20,451 nucleotides of DNA from Mageeibacillus sp. UBA5770. Its GTDB lineage: Bacteria; Bacillota_A; Clostridia; Saccharofermentanales; Saccharofermentanaceae. Both the position numbers and the translations under genes were made by a program. Positions 1 to 8,333 of the stretch are shown here, in pieces. The DNA is taken from contig DIEQ01000117.1 in the NCBI GenBank assembly GCA_002418705.1, forward strand, positions 23,513-43,963, given 5' to 3'. The notes beneath the pieces were generated by a model. It saw nothing but the letters and a program-made list of their open reading frames with translations, was not told the origin of the DNA and did not search any database. Position 1 is the stretch's first letter. Each line of letters starts with the position of its first letter.

Positions 1-1116
<1,116 letters not shown>

Positions 1117-1188
1117 AAAAAAAGCATTGAAACTGAATGAATCCTTACACATTTTGTACTATACTTCTCAGAAAATAATTTTCATATG

Positions 1189-1848
1189 TCAGAGCATGCC
1201 TGTTTTATGTGCCTCAACCCTGCATATACTGATACCCTGACCTGCAAACTTCTGTTCAAACTCCGTCCGGATATTACTGCTGTCCCACTCACTGCCGTGC
1301 AGGTCAGACGTCTGATTGTGCAGGACAAAACTTGAGTATTCAAATTCACCCAGGGAAAAATCGAACAGTTTCCTGTCGTCTGTCTTGAAATGAATTTCTC
1401 CGTCATGTGTTAACAAGTTTCTGTACACGGCAAGATAGTCGCGATAGGTCAGGCGCCTTTTGGGCTTATCTTTACGGGACCACGGGTCGCAGAAATTGAT
1501 GTGTATACGGTCGACCTCACCTTCTTCAAAGTAGTTTTTAAGAAGAATGACGTCGGTCCAAATGAAAAACAAATTTGTCACGCCTGCCTCAGCTGCTTTT
1601 TCGATGGCAGCCAGAATGACCGACTCGTCTTTTTCGAGGGCGATATAACATACATCAGGGTGACGCTGAGCCATGCCGATGGCAAAGGCCCCTTTACCGC
1701 AGCCGAGTTCAAGATAAAGCGGTGCGACGGCCGGCATTTTGCAGGCGGCCCTCCAGTGGCCGCGGTTTGCGACAGGAACCGGGAACCAGTATGATGAGCA
1801 GGCATTCATTCTCTGTGGAATATTTTTCTTTTTACGCGTTCTTGCCAT
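1189..1848 (-). CDS. trmB: tRNA (guanine-N7-)-methyltransferase
   Basis: Methylates the N7 of G46 in the tRNA variable loop using S-adenosylmethionine. The 219-residue length is normal for bacterial TrmB. The SAM-binding motif LELGCGKG is at residues 46-53. The family signature NFCDPWSRKDKPKRRL at 118-133 carries the key Asp-Pro-Trp. TEFEQKF near the C-terminus corresponds to the usual T-x-(Y/F)-E-x-K-F motif. The ATG at 1848 follows an AGAGGT site at suitable spacing. It lies 45 bp downstream of the aldolase gene on the same strand and could be co-transcribed with it. No obvious terminator separates it from the gap promoter. The functional link to its neighbour is unknown. Confidence 0.95.
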   Translation of the reverse strand: MARTRKKKNIPQRMNACSSYWFPVPVANRGHWRAACKMPAVAPLYLELGCGKGAFAIGMAQRHPDVCYIALEKDESVILAAIEKAAEAGVTNLFFIWTDVILLKNYFEEGEVDRIHINFCDPWSRKDKPKRRLTYRDYLAVYRNLLTHDGEIHFKTDDRKLFDFSLGEFEYSSFVLHNQTSDLHGSEWDSSNIRTEFEQKFAGQGISICRVEAHKTGML

Positions 1849-1893
1849 TAATGTTTGACCTCTTTGTTTTTTGATATATTGTACTTTCCCTGA

Positions 1894-3186
1894 CTACCTG
1901 TCAAGCTTGAATGCAATCTCGAGTTCTTCAATCCTGGCATCATCAATTGCAACGATCTGCCCGATATTCTTGGAAGCAATAATCGCCTTTGCGCTGAAAT
2001 CAGCCACTTCGAGGCGGTCAAAGGCATTAAGAAGGCTGCTTCCGGTTACAATTACGCAGTCATTGATCACAAGGACAATAGGTGTTGTTTTTGTAAAAAT
2101 ATCTGCTGTCATTCCGGGCTGCATAAAGCTGGCCCCAAAAGGAATTTTGGGAATGTTCCGCATCAGGATGTAGCTTTCCGGAATCGTTTTGGAATCGAGC
2201 TTCTCGTCGGTAACGGCAAAGGCCATAACATGCGGCGGATGAGCAATGATGATCGAATTAATGTGTGGCTGGCGTTCATAAATGTATCTGTGAAGAAGGG
2301 CCGAACGGCTAGGGGTCTTCCCTGCCTCCTTCAAATTGCCTTCGATTCGTACGAGATCTTCTACTTCAAGATATTTCCTGTCAAGTGAATAGGGAGTTAT
2401 TACAAAAGAATTGCCTTCAAGTCGCTGGGAGAAGGTCCCCTGCGTGCTAGTAAAGAGCTGCTGATCATATGCGCGGTGTATCAGCTCACACATCTCTCTT
2501 CTTACTTCCCGTTCATAACTGCTGTATGAATCCGGTACAAATTCATCCATCTGAGCGTGCTGCTTTTTTTCGGACAGGTCGATTTTTTCCTGCGACAGTC
2601 CCTTGGGCGTACCGATTTTTTGTGCGTCGATTTCGAGCCTCGCACAGAAATCAAGGGTTTCAAACGCCATAAAAGCCTTGAACAGTGATTTTCCGCCGAC
2701 AACAACACCATGGTTTTCAAGGATAACGGTGTTGAAGCCTTTTGCAAATACCCGGGCAATTTTATCACCGAGTTCATTGCTTCCCGGAAGCCCGTATTCT
2801 GCCATTCCCACTTCTCCGCATACCTGATTCACATTGGGAATAAGGTGCGTGTCGGGTATTTTTCTTACGATACTGAATGCAACAAGGGCCGGCGAATGTG
2901 CATGCAGGACGGATTTGATATCGGGGCGGACTTTATACAGGTCACGATGAAATGGATATTCACTGGAAGGGCGGTGGATTCCTTCAATCGATCCGTCTGC
3001 CTTCACGCATACAATATCTTTCCTGGTAAGATTTCCTTTATCAATTCCTGCAGGGCTGATCCAAATATCCCCATTATCATCAATAATCGAAAGATTGCCT
3101 CCGGATGTGGTCGTCATACCGTACTTATAAATTCTTTCCATGATCATGACGATCTGGTCTGCCGGGTGTAACATCTCAATATTCAT
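1894..3186 (-). CDS. Two-domain class II aldolase/adducin family protein, second domain degenerate
   Basis: The 430-residue protein holds two tandem class II aldolase/adducin domains (about 5-200 and 225-425); most family members have one domain of 210-230 residues. Domain 1 keeps the expected active site: SGGNLS at 28-33, Glu76 in PSSEYP, zinc ligands His95 and His97 in LHAHSP, and His159 in ENHG. Domain 2 aligns over the same motifs, but Glu76 corresponds to Ser295, His95 to Ile314 and His159 to Asp376; only His316 remains. Domain 1 is therefore probably a metal-dependent aldolase or epimerase, and domain 2 structural or regulatory. The substrate cannot be told; fuculose-, rhamnulose-, ribulose- and methylthioribulose-phosphate enzymes all share this fold. 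The start has a GGGAGGG site 8 nt upstream. It lies upstream of trmB and downstream of the metH terminator. Confidence 0.88.
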   Translation of the reverse strand: MNIEMLHPADQIVMIMERIYKYGMTTTSGGNLSIIDDNGDIWISPAGIDKGNLTRKDIVCVKADGSIEGIHRPSSEYPFHRDLYKVRPDIKSVLHAHSPALVAFSIVRKIPDTHLIPNVNQVCGEVGMAEYGLPGSNELGDKIARVFAKGFNTVILENHGVVVGGKSLFKAFMAFETLDFCARLEIDAQKIGTPKGLSQEKIDLSEKKQHAQMDEFVPDSYSSYEREVRREMCELIHRAYDQQLFTSTQGTFSQRLEGNSFVITPYSLDRKYLEVEDLVRIEGNLKEAGKTPSRSALLHRYIYERQPHINSIIIAHPPHVMAFAVTDEKLDSKTIPESYILMRNIPKIPFGASFMQPGMTADIFTKTTPIVLVINDCVIVTGSSLLNAFDRLEVADFSAKAIIASKNIGQIVAIDDARIEELEIAFKLDR

Positions 3187-3332
3187 ACGATTACCCTCCC
3201 TTTACCACTCAAATCTTAATAGAATTATGTCGTTGCCGGACATTTTCATCCGAATAATATCGGCCGGGTCAATGAACTTATTCTACCACAAGGTATTACA
3301 AATTTTTATGAATTCAAACACGCCTTTACTCA

Positions 3333-3362
3333 GAAAAAAGAAGCAGCCGGTCTCCCGGCTGC
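3333..3362 (-). terminator. Rho-independent terminator of metH
   Basis: On the minus strand GCAGCCGG, loop GAGA and CCGGCTGC form a perfect 8-bp GC-rich stem, followed by TTCTTTTTT. It lies 40 nt past the metH stop. The rest of the gap between aldolase and metH (3187-3332) shows only a weak -10-like TAGAAT (3280-3285) without a good -35. Confidence 0.88.
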
Positions 3363-3402
3363 CTTTTGAAATGAACGCCAGGAGTGGTGCTTCCCACGGC
3401 GA

Positions 3403-5919
3403 TTATTCAGAAATAATTTTTCCGGCCAACTCAACGGATTCCAGGGCATCTCTGGTGTAGTAATCCGCTCCGATCTCGCGTGCAACATCCGGAGTCAGCA
3501 CAGCCCCTCCTACCCAGATAGGACAAATATCCGGATATTCCTTCAGGCGGCTGATCGTCTTTTCCATATAATACACGGTTGTGGTCATAAGCGCTGATAA
3601 CCCGATCATTTTCGGTTTATACTTCAGAAACGCGTCAACAACGGTTTCAACGGGAACGTCTTTACCCAGGTCAATAACCTGATAACCATAGCTTTCGAGG
3701 ACGACACGAACTATGTTCTTGCCGATGTCATGGATATCACCCTGAACCGTCGCCACGAGAATAGGTCCTTTTGCCTGCTCATGCTCAGCAGCCGTGAATG
3801 TTTCTTTTAGCACGGCGAACGCGAGCTTTGTCGTCTCTGCTGACAGTATCAGCTGAGGCAGGAAAAGATAACCGGTTTCGTATTTTTTACCGACTTCATT
3901 CAGGCCGGGAATCAGCTGGTCGTTAATGATCTGCATGGCACTGAAGGATAAGAGTTCAGACCGGGTCTTCTCTTCAATCTGAGCCTTCATTCCTGACACA
4001 ACCATTTCCTGAAGCGACATTTCGTCTGCATTCCGGCCGGATTTCACTGCGGCAGAGGTCTCACGTGAAGATGCTGCAGAGGGAGCAGCGGATGTGGCTG
4101 AAGCAGAGACAGCTGGAGCTGCAGCAGACTGATCGGCAGCGTGGCGCTCGATATAGCGGGTGCTGCCGGGGTCTTTGAAGGAAAGTACTTCATATGCATC
4201 AACGGTGCTCATCAGATCCTTGTCAAGGGGATTCATGATTGGCAGGTCAAGACCGGCATACAGCGCCATCGACATGAAAGTCTTATTAATGAGCGGACGG
4301 TTAGGCAGTCCGAATGAGACGTTGCTGCATCCGAGAACCGTATGCACCATGAGTTCCTCTTTAACAAGCGTCAAAGCCTTCAGTGTCTCTTTGACTTCTT
4401 TTTGCTGAGCCGATGCAGTAAGCACAAGACAGTCGATGATTACATCAGATCGGTCAATCCCATAGCTTTCAGCGGTTTCAATAATGTTCCTGGCAATCGC
4501 AAGACGTCCTTCTGCCTCAAGCGGAATTCCGTCTTCATCAAGAGTCAGTCCTAAAACGACGCCGCCGTATTTTTTTACGATTGGAAAAATGGCCTCCATG
4601 ACTTCTTTTATGCCATTTACCGAATTGATCAGGGGCTTGCCGTTATAGATACGGCACGCCTTTTCAAGAACGTCAGGGCTAGAGCTGTCAATCTGCAGGG
4701 GCAGGCGGATAATTTCCTGAACGCTGCGAATCACTTTTACCATGACAGCGGCTTCATCAATTCCGGGGAGTCCGACATTGACATCGAGCACATCAGCTCC
4801 TGCCTGTTCCTGGTGAATGGCTTCCAGTAAAACTTCTTCATATCGCTGATGCAAAAGTGCTTCTTTCAGCTTCTTTTTGCCTGTTGGATTCAGACGTTCA
4901 CCGCAGATTATGACACGGTCGCCTAAGGTCACGCACTCACTGCCGCTTGTAATTCTGGTACGGGCTGCGTTTGAACGCAGCTTAACTGTCTCTCCCGAGA
5001 GCAGCACCGCCGCACTTCGGATATAGTCAGGTGTCGTTCCGCAGCAGCCGCCAACCGCGCTGACACCGGAACGGATAAAGTCCCGGATATAGGAGGCGAA
5101 ATCCTCGATAGTCACATTGTAGGTCGTCGTGTTGCCGGAATAAACAGGCAGTCCCGCGTTAGGCTGAACGAGGATGGGTATACGGGCTGTACTTAGGATT
5201 TCCTCTACGATGGGTGCGATTTCTTTGGGTCCGAGCGAACAGTTTACACCAAGCGCATCGACGCCGATCCCCTCGAGAAATGCGACCATCGCAGTCGGGT
5301 CAGCGCCTGTCAGGGTCTTACCGTTGGCTTCAAAAGTCATTGTCGCAAAGACAGGGAGATCGGAATTCTCTTTAGATGCAAGAACTGCAGCTTTCATCTC
5401 ATACATGTCGCTGATTGTCTCAATTAAGACCGCATCGACATAATCCCCTGCAATAGCAATCTGCTGTCTGTAGGTCTCATAAGCATCATCAAAGGACAGT
5501 GTCCCCATAGGCTCAATAAGCTGGCCGATCGGGCCCATATCGAGGAAAAGGAAACAGTCCTTCTCAATTCCTTCCTTCTGGCAGCGCTCTTTTTCGAGAG
5601 CTATAGCCGAACGTCCGTTAAATACGGCAGCAAGGATTATTTCTTCAAGCGAATATGGACTTTCATCCACGCGGTACCGGTTAGAGCCGAATGTGTTGGT
5701 CAGGATGCACGTCGAACCTGCCGCAAGGTATTCACGGTGAATATCTACAACGATTTCAGGGTGTGTCAGATTGTATGCCTCCGGAAGCTCGCCGGGTACA
5801 AGCCCCCTGGCCTGAAGCTGGGAACCCATTGCTCCGTCGAATATAAGCGGGGTCTGTCCGAGTTTGGTCAGGAGAAGTTCTTTATTATCTATCGCAGGGC
5901 TCATTTTGTCTGATAACAT
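3403..5919 (-). CDS. metH: Cobalamin-dependent methionine synthase without C-terminal reactivation domain
   Basis: Transfers the methyl group of methyltetrahydrofolate through cobalamin to homocysteine, giving methionine. The domain order in the 838 residues is as follows. The homocysteine S-methyltransferase barrel spans about 15-305, with zinc ligands Cys227 in GVNCSLGP and Cys292/Cys293 in GGCCGTTP. The pterin-binding barrel (about 325-585) includes ERLNPTG. An Ala/Ser-rich linker covers about 598-627. The cap and cobalamin-binding domains cover about 630-838, with GDIHDIGKN giving the lower axial ligand His730. E. coli MetH is about 1,227 residues; the missing part is the AdoMet-binding reactivation domain, supplied by the gene just upstream (19-nt overlap). 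The ATG at 5919 lies 11 nt from AGGAGG; the next ATG (5904) is too far away. Confidence 0.96.
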   Translation of the reverse strand: MLSDKMSPAIDNKELLLTKLGQTPLIFDGAMGSQLQARGLVPGELPEAYNLTHPEIVVDIHREYLAAGSTCILTNTFGSNRYRVDESPYSLEEIILAAVFNGRSAIALEKERCQKEGIEKDCFLFLDMGPIGQLIEPMGTLSFDDAYETYRQQIAIAGDYVDAVLIETISDMYEMKAAVLASKENSDLPVFATMTFEANGKTLTGADPTAMVAFLEGIGVDALGVNCSLGPKEIAPIVEEILSTARIPILVQPNAGLPVYSGNTTTYNVTIEDFASYIRDFIRSGVSAVGGCCGTTPDYIRSAAVLLSGETVKLRSNAARTRITSGSECVTLGDRVIICGERLNPTGKKKLKEALLHQRYEEVLLEAIHQEQAGADVLDVNVGLPGIDEAAVMVKVIRSVQEIIRLPLQIDSSSPDVLEKACRIYNGKPLINSVNGIKEVMEAIFPIVKKYGGVVLGLTLDEDGIPLEAEGRLAIARNIIETAESYGIDRSDVIIDCLVLTASAQQKEVKETLKALTLVKEELMVHTVLGCSNVSFGLPNRPLINKTFMSMALYAGLDLPIMNPLDKDLMSTVDAYEVLSFKDPGSTRYIERHAADQSAAAPAVSASATSAAPSAASSRETSAAVKSGRNADEMSLQEMVVSGMKAQIEEKTRSELLSFSAMQIINDQLIPGLNEVGKKYETGYLFLPQLILSAETTKLAFAVLKETFTAAEHEQAKGPILVATVQGDIHDIGKNIVRVVLESYGYQVIDLGKDVPVETVVDAFLKYKPKMIGLSALMTTTVYYMEKTISRLKEYPDICPIWVGGAVLTPDVAREIGADYYTRDALESVELAGKIISE

Positions 5920-6539
5920 ACGGTGTTATTCCTCCTGTATTCACAGTCATCGAATCTGCGGCAGCCGCTGCAGGTTCTTTGCTTGTTTTCTTTTCCTATT
6001 CCGACAATGCCTGAAATCGATTTCTGCGGCATCATCAGCAGGTTGGATGTCAATGTAAGGCCAATTCTTCTTCCGGCATCAAGCACCTGCATCAGCTGTT
6101 TCTGAAGTGCTATCGGTACATCCCCGTAACCGGGGCTGAAGCGAAACGTCAGCGACGAAAAAGGAAGGGATTCCTGGAGCTTATCACATATCTCCTCGAC
6201 AAGGGCGTTGGCTGCTGCATCCATAATAACGTATTTTGCCATGTCAAATCGCGAAATATACCGCATTCGCTGATCTAACTGGACTCCGAGTGTTCCGGCG
6301 ATCAGAAGGCAGCTCCCGCATCCGGACAGTAGTTTCTGAAGGTCGGAAAAATGCAGATCCAATTCTGCATCAATTGCAAGCAGTCCGTCCTTCTCTATCA
6401 GGTCGAAAATCCGGTGTACTGTACGCGGGGAAGCATATTCCTGCACCTCAGCAATTGCGGAGTCAATCAGTGCGTCCTGCTCCTGTGTAATGACCTGATC
6501 CGTATACCGCAGATAGCGGAGCGTCTCTTCCCTCAGCAT
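5901..6539 (-). CDS. Stand-alone methionine synthase activation (reactivation) protein
   Basis: Homologous to the C-terminal AdoMet-binding activation domain of MetH, which reductively methylates oxidised cob(II)alamin. Visible family marks are RFSPGYGD (about 133-140; the R-x-x-x-G-Y AdoMet motif) and MMPQKSISGI (about 169-178). The protein then ends in a Cys cluster with spacing C-x2-C-x5-C-x8-C (about 190-208) that could bind metal or act in redox chemistry. I chose the ATG at 6539 (212 residues) because GGGAGG sits 8 nt before it; a GTG at 6548 overlaps that ribosome binding site. Its stop lies inside the metH start region, so the two genes are overlapping and probably translationally coupled. 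The split arrangement is known in other bacteria, for example Thermotoga. Assignment to the family is firm; the role of the Cys cluster is inferred. Confidence 0.9.
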   Translation of the reverse strand: MLREETLRYLRYTDQVITQEQDALIDSAIAEVQEYASPRTVHRIFDLIEKDGLLAIDAELDLHFSDLQKLLSGCGSCLLIAGTLGVQLDQRMRYISRFDMAKYVIMDAAANALVEEICDKLQESLPFSSLTFRFSPGYGDVPIALQKQLMQVLDAGRRIGLTLTSNLLMMPQKSISGIVGIGKENKQRTCSGCRRFDDCEYRRNNTVCYQTK

Positions 6540-6585
6540 AGAACGCACCTCCCTTCGAAAAGCAGTTGATAGTGTCTGTTAAAAT

Positions 6586-6614
6586 AGTGAAACATCTATT
6601 GTATAGCTTGTCAA
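6586..6614 (-). promoter_or_regulatory. Possible promoter of the metH operon
   Basis: A perfect -35 TTGACA (6609-6614) lies 70 bp upstream of the activation-protein ATG. At 17-nt spacing the -10 is only TTCACT (6586-6591), a poor match; a TATTTT lies farther down at non-ideal spacing. No S-box, T-box or cobalamin riboswitch core was recognised between this and the cysK terminator. The sigma factor assignment is tentative. Confidence 0.35.
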
Positions 6615-6654
6615 ATGGCGGGCGGTAAATATATGTCTCTCTCCCAGATCCACT

Positions 6655-6730
6655 GGATCAATTATATCGCTCTCGCTCTCTTGTCCTCGGCTTCGCCTGC
6701 GTATGTTCGTTCGAGCGATATAGTTGATCC
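6655..6730. repeat. Long imperfect inverted repeat (REP/MITE-like or structured RNA)
   Basis: Arms of 18 bp, GGATCAATTATATCGCTC (6655-6672) and GAGCGATATAGTTGATCC (6713-6730), match at 17 of 18 positions around a 40-nt centre. The centre contains GGCTTCGCC (6689-6697). Just outside is a second tight hairpin GGCGCTTCGCGCC (6736-6748). TCCTCGGC (6684-6691) could instead pair with GCCGAGGA (6747-6754), so two exclusive folds exist. It lies between the cysK terminator and the metH operon promoter. It has no coding content and no second copy in this window. A dispersed palindromic repeat seems the likeliest explanation; a cis-acting RNA is the alternative. Confidence 0.6.
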
Positions 6731-6756
6731 CTGCTGGCGCTTCGCGCCGAGGAGGC

Positions 6757-6798
6757 GCACACAAAAATGCCGGAATCGGTTCGTTTCCGGCATTTTTG
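6757..6798 (-). terminator. Rho-independent terminator of cysK (probably bidirectional)
   Basis: Perfect 14-bp arms CAAAAATGCCGGAA (6762-6775) and TTCCGGCATTTTTG (6785-6798) surround a 9-nt loop, with A/T runs at both ends. It lies 38 nt downstream of the cysK stop and separates cysK from the metH operon. Confidence 0.9.
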
Positions 6799-6836
6799 CG
6801 AAGTGATATGGGGGTGGCTGCCTGTGGGATTATGTT

Positions 6837-7772
6837 TTACTGATCCTTAAAAAGAGGCGTTGAAAGATAGCGTTCTCCGGTATCCGGCAGAATGACAACG
6901 ATTTTTTTACCTGCGTTTTCAGGAAGTCTGGCGATCTGGGTTGCTGCATAGAGAGCAGCTCCGGATGAGATACCGACAAGAAGTCCCTCTGACTTGGCAA
7001 GAGCGCGGGCCGTTGCGAAGGCATCATCATTCTCAACCGGGAAAATCTCATCATAAACCTGTGTGTTTAGTACCTTAGGGACAAAGCCTGCACCGATACC
7101 CTGGATTTTGTGAGGACCTTTCCTTCCTTCGGAAAGAACGGGGGATCCCGCCGGTTCAACAGCAATGACTTTGACATCCGGTTTTCTGGATTTAAGAACT
7201 TCACCGACACCGGTAATTGTGCCGCCCGTTCCTATACCGGCGACAAAGATATCAATGTCTCCGTCTGTATCTCTCCAGATTTCTTCTGCCGTGGTTTTCC
7301 TGTGAATCTCAGGATTTGAGGGATTTTCAAACTGCTGCGGTACATAGGAGTTGGCAATCTCTTTTGCCAGTTCGTTTGCTTTGGCAATAGCACCGGGCAT
7401 TCCGTCCGGACCGGGGGTAAGGACGAGTTCTGCACCGAGGGCAGCAAGAAGATTACGCCTCTCGATGCTCATTGTCTCAGGCATCGTGAGAATGAGGCGA
7501 TATCCGCGGGAAGCAGCAACAAAGGCGAGTGCAATTCCTGTATTACCGCTTGTCGGCTCGATAATGACGGTATCCTGATTAATCAAACCCTTATCTTCTC
7601 CGTCTTTAATCATCGCAAAGCCGATACGGTCTTTAGTGGAAGAAAGCGGATTGAAATGCTCAAGCTTAGCAATGATGGTTGCTGAAACCTGATTCTCCTT
7701 GTTGTAACGGCTCAGTTCCAGGAGCGGGGTGTTGCCGATCAAGTCTGTAAGTGTTTTTGCGATCTTTGTCAT
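6837..7772 (-). CDS. cysK: Cysteine synthase (O-acetylserine sulfhydrylase), PLP-dependent
   Basis: Condenses O-acetylserine with sulfide to give cysteine in the cytosol. The 311-residue length is normal. Visible motifs are GNTPLLEL (13-20), the PLP lysine Lys47 in [10 protein letters not shown], the substrate-binding TSGNTG loop (about 84-89), the phosphate-binding loop [11 protein letters not shown] (about 175-185) and [10 protein letters not shown] near the C-terminus. The ATG at 7772 has GAGGAGG 8 nt upstream. It is transcribed alone from a promoter about 350 nt upstream, through a long leader with small ORFs, and ends in its own terminator. No serine acetyltransferase gene is in the window. 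A cystathionine beta-synthase or O-phosphoserine-type substrate cannot be fully excluded from motifs. Confidence 0.94.
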   Translation of the reverse strand: MTKIAKTLTDLIGNTPLLELSRYNKENQVSATIIAKLEHFNPLSSTKDRIGFAMIKDGEDKGLINQDTVIIEPTSGNTGIALAFVAASRGYRLILTMPETMSIERRNLLAALGAELVLTPGPDGMPGAIAKANELAKEIANSYVPQQFENPSNPEIHRKTTAEEIWRDTDGDIDIFVAGIGTGGTITGVGEVLKSRKPDVKVIAVEPAGSPVLSEGRKGPHKIQGIGAGFVPKVLNTQVYDEIFPVENDDAFATARALAKSEGLLVGISSGAALYAATQIARLPENAGKKIVVILPDTGERYLSTPLFKDQ

Positions 7773-7844
7773 AGTAGTGTCCTCCTCGCAGGTATTGCGG
7801 TTTTCTTCTCATGAGATATTGTATCCATATGTGAGCTTAATAAA

Positions 7845-8000
7845 TTATCTAATTTCTTCAAACGTTATAGAAGAGTTGAGACTTTTGTTCCCGTTGCTCC
7901 AGTCTGCGTCCCTGTCAGCTTTCATGTTAGCATACGTTTGAGCTACTGTGGAGTCAGGTGCTTCACTTGTCCCGGTATCTTTTGAAAAAGTCACATTCAT
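7845..8000 (-). CDS. Hypothetical 51-residue ORF in the cysK leader
   Basis: An ATG at 8000 overlaps the stop of the Cys-rich leader ORF in an ATGA arrangement and opens 51 codons ending in TAA, 72 nt before the cysK ATG. The product is polar, rich in Ser, Asp, Asn and Thr, with one Trp and no Cys, transmembrane segment or recognised domain. There is no good ribosome binding site, so translation would have to be coupled to the upstream ORF. Its RNA can form an 8-bp stem TCAAACGT (7934-7941) with ACGTTTGA (7858-7865) and an inner AGACT/AGTCT pairing. Possibilities are a small protein, a remnant of a frameshifted gene together with the upstream ORF, or non-coding leader RNA. Confidence 0.35.
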   Translation of the reverse strand: MNVTFSKDTGTSEAPDSTVAQTYANMKADRDADWSNGNKSLNSSITFEEIR

Positions 8001-8062
8001 TCGGATATCTTACAACATCGAATGCATTTCCCCTTGTGCAGGACTACTTTTTTGTAAGTCAT
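7997..8062 (-). CDS. Cys-rich 21-residue leader peptide upstream of cysK
   Basis: The ATG at 8062 has a good GGAGGAA site with 6 nt spacing and opens 21 codons ending in TGA. The peptide is basic and carries the cluster K-C-I-R-C-C-K near its end, with consecutive TGT TGT codons after a CGA. It is the first well-supplied start downstream of the cysK promoter. Three Cys codons in 21, just ahead of a cysteine synthase gene, fit a cysteine-sensing leader peptide acting by attenuation or translational coupling; this is inference, since no matching terminator was found. The ribosome binding site is in the loop of a small GGTT/AACC hairpin (8066-8078). Confidence 0.5.
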   Translation of the reverse strand: MTYKKVVLHKGKCIRCCKISE

Positions 8063-8122
8063 TTAGGTTCCTCCAACCATTTCGTACTATTCATACTGAT
8101 TTAGTACGGATTCAATGTTTAA

Positions 8123-8151
8123 ATAGTAACGCCTTTACTCCAATCTGTCAA
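8123..8151 (-). promoter_or_regulatory. Predicted sigma-A promoter of cysK and its leader ORFs
   Basis: Minus-strand TTGACA (8146-8151), a 17-nt spacer and TACTAT (8123-8128). The start site would be near 8116, giving a leader of about 345 nt before cysK. Directly downstream is an inverted repeat CGTACTA (8083-8089) / TAGTACG (8102-8108) that could be an operator or a 5' hairpin. Between this promoter and the nox terminator (8152-8243) I see nothing else. Confidence 0.7.
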
Positions 8152-8243
8152 CAGATTCTCAGCTCATTTATAAAAAAAATATCTGATTCATTTCACAAGT
8201 TACTGTTGCAGTACCTTTTTCTCCGATGAATGTCGAGTCAGCA

Positions 8244-8286
8244 CAAAAAGTTCCGGAAAACTCCAATAGAGCATTCCGGAAACTTT
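8244..8286 (-). terminator. Rho-independent terminator of nox
   Basis: On the minus strand AAAG(T)TTCCGGAA pairs with TTCCGGAACTTT with one bulged base, followed by a run of T. It begins about 50 nt after the nox stop. Both arms contain the self-complementary octamer TTCCGGAA (8251-8258 and 8274-8281). Confidence 0.82.
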
Positions 8287-8333
8287 GCATCGCAGGTCTA
8301 TCTAAAAAAGATCTATGGCAAGTTAACAATATG

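Noticed and set aside
6540..6836. S-box (SAM), cobalamin or T-box riboswitch upstream of the metH operon
   Set aside because: Expected for this gene set, but none of the conserved core sequences I know for these classes is present; the region instead has a terminator, an inverted repeat and a possible promoter.
8059..8094. Eleven-codon ORF just before the Cys-rich leader ORF, overlapping it by ATGA
   Set aside because: No ribosome binding site before its ATG and no notable codon content; probably chance.
7948..8229. Plus-strand ORF of 93 codons opposite the cysK leader
   Set aside because: No ribosome binding site, no recognisable domain, and it lies antisense to a promoter and leader ORFs; likely chance.
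7773..8333. Cysteine T-box leader upstream of cysK
   Set aside because: No AGGGTGGNACCGCG-like T-box sequence and no clear terminator/antiterminator pair between the promoter and the cysK start.
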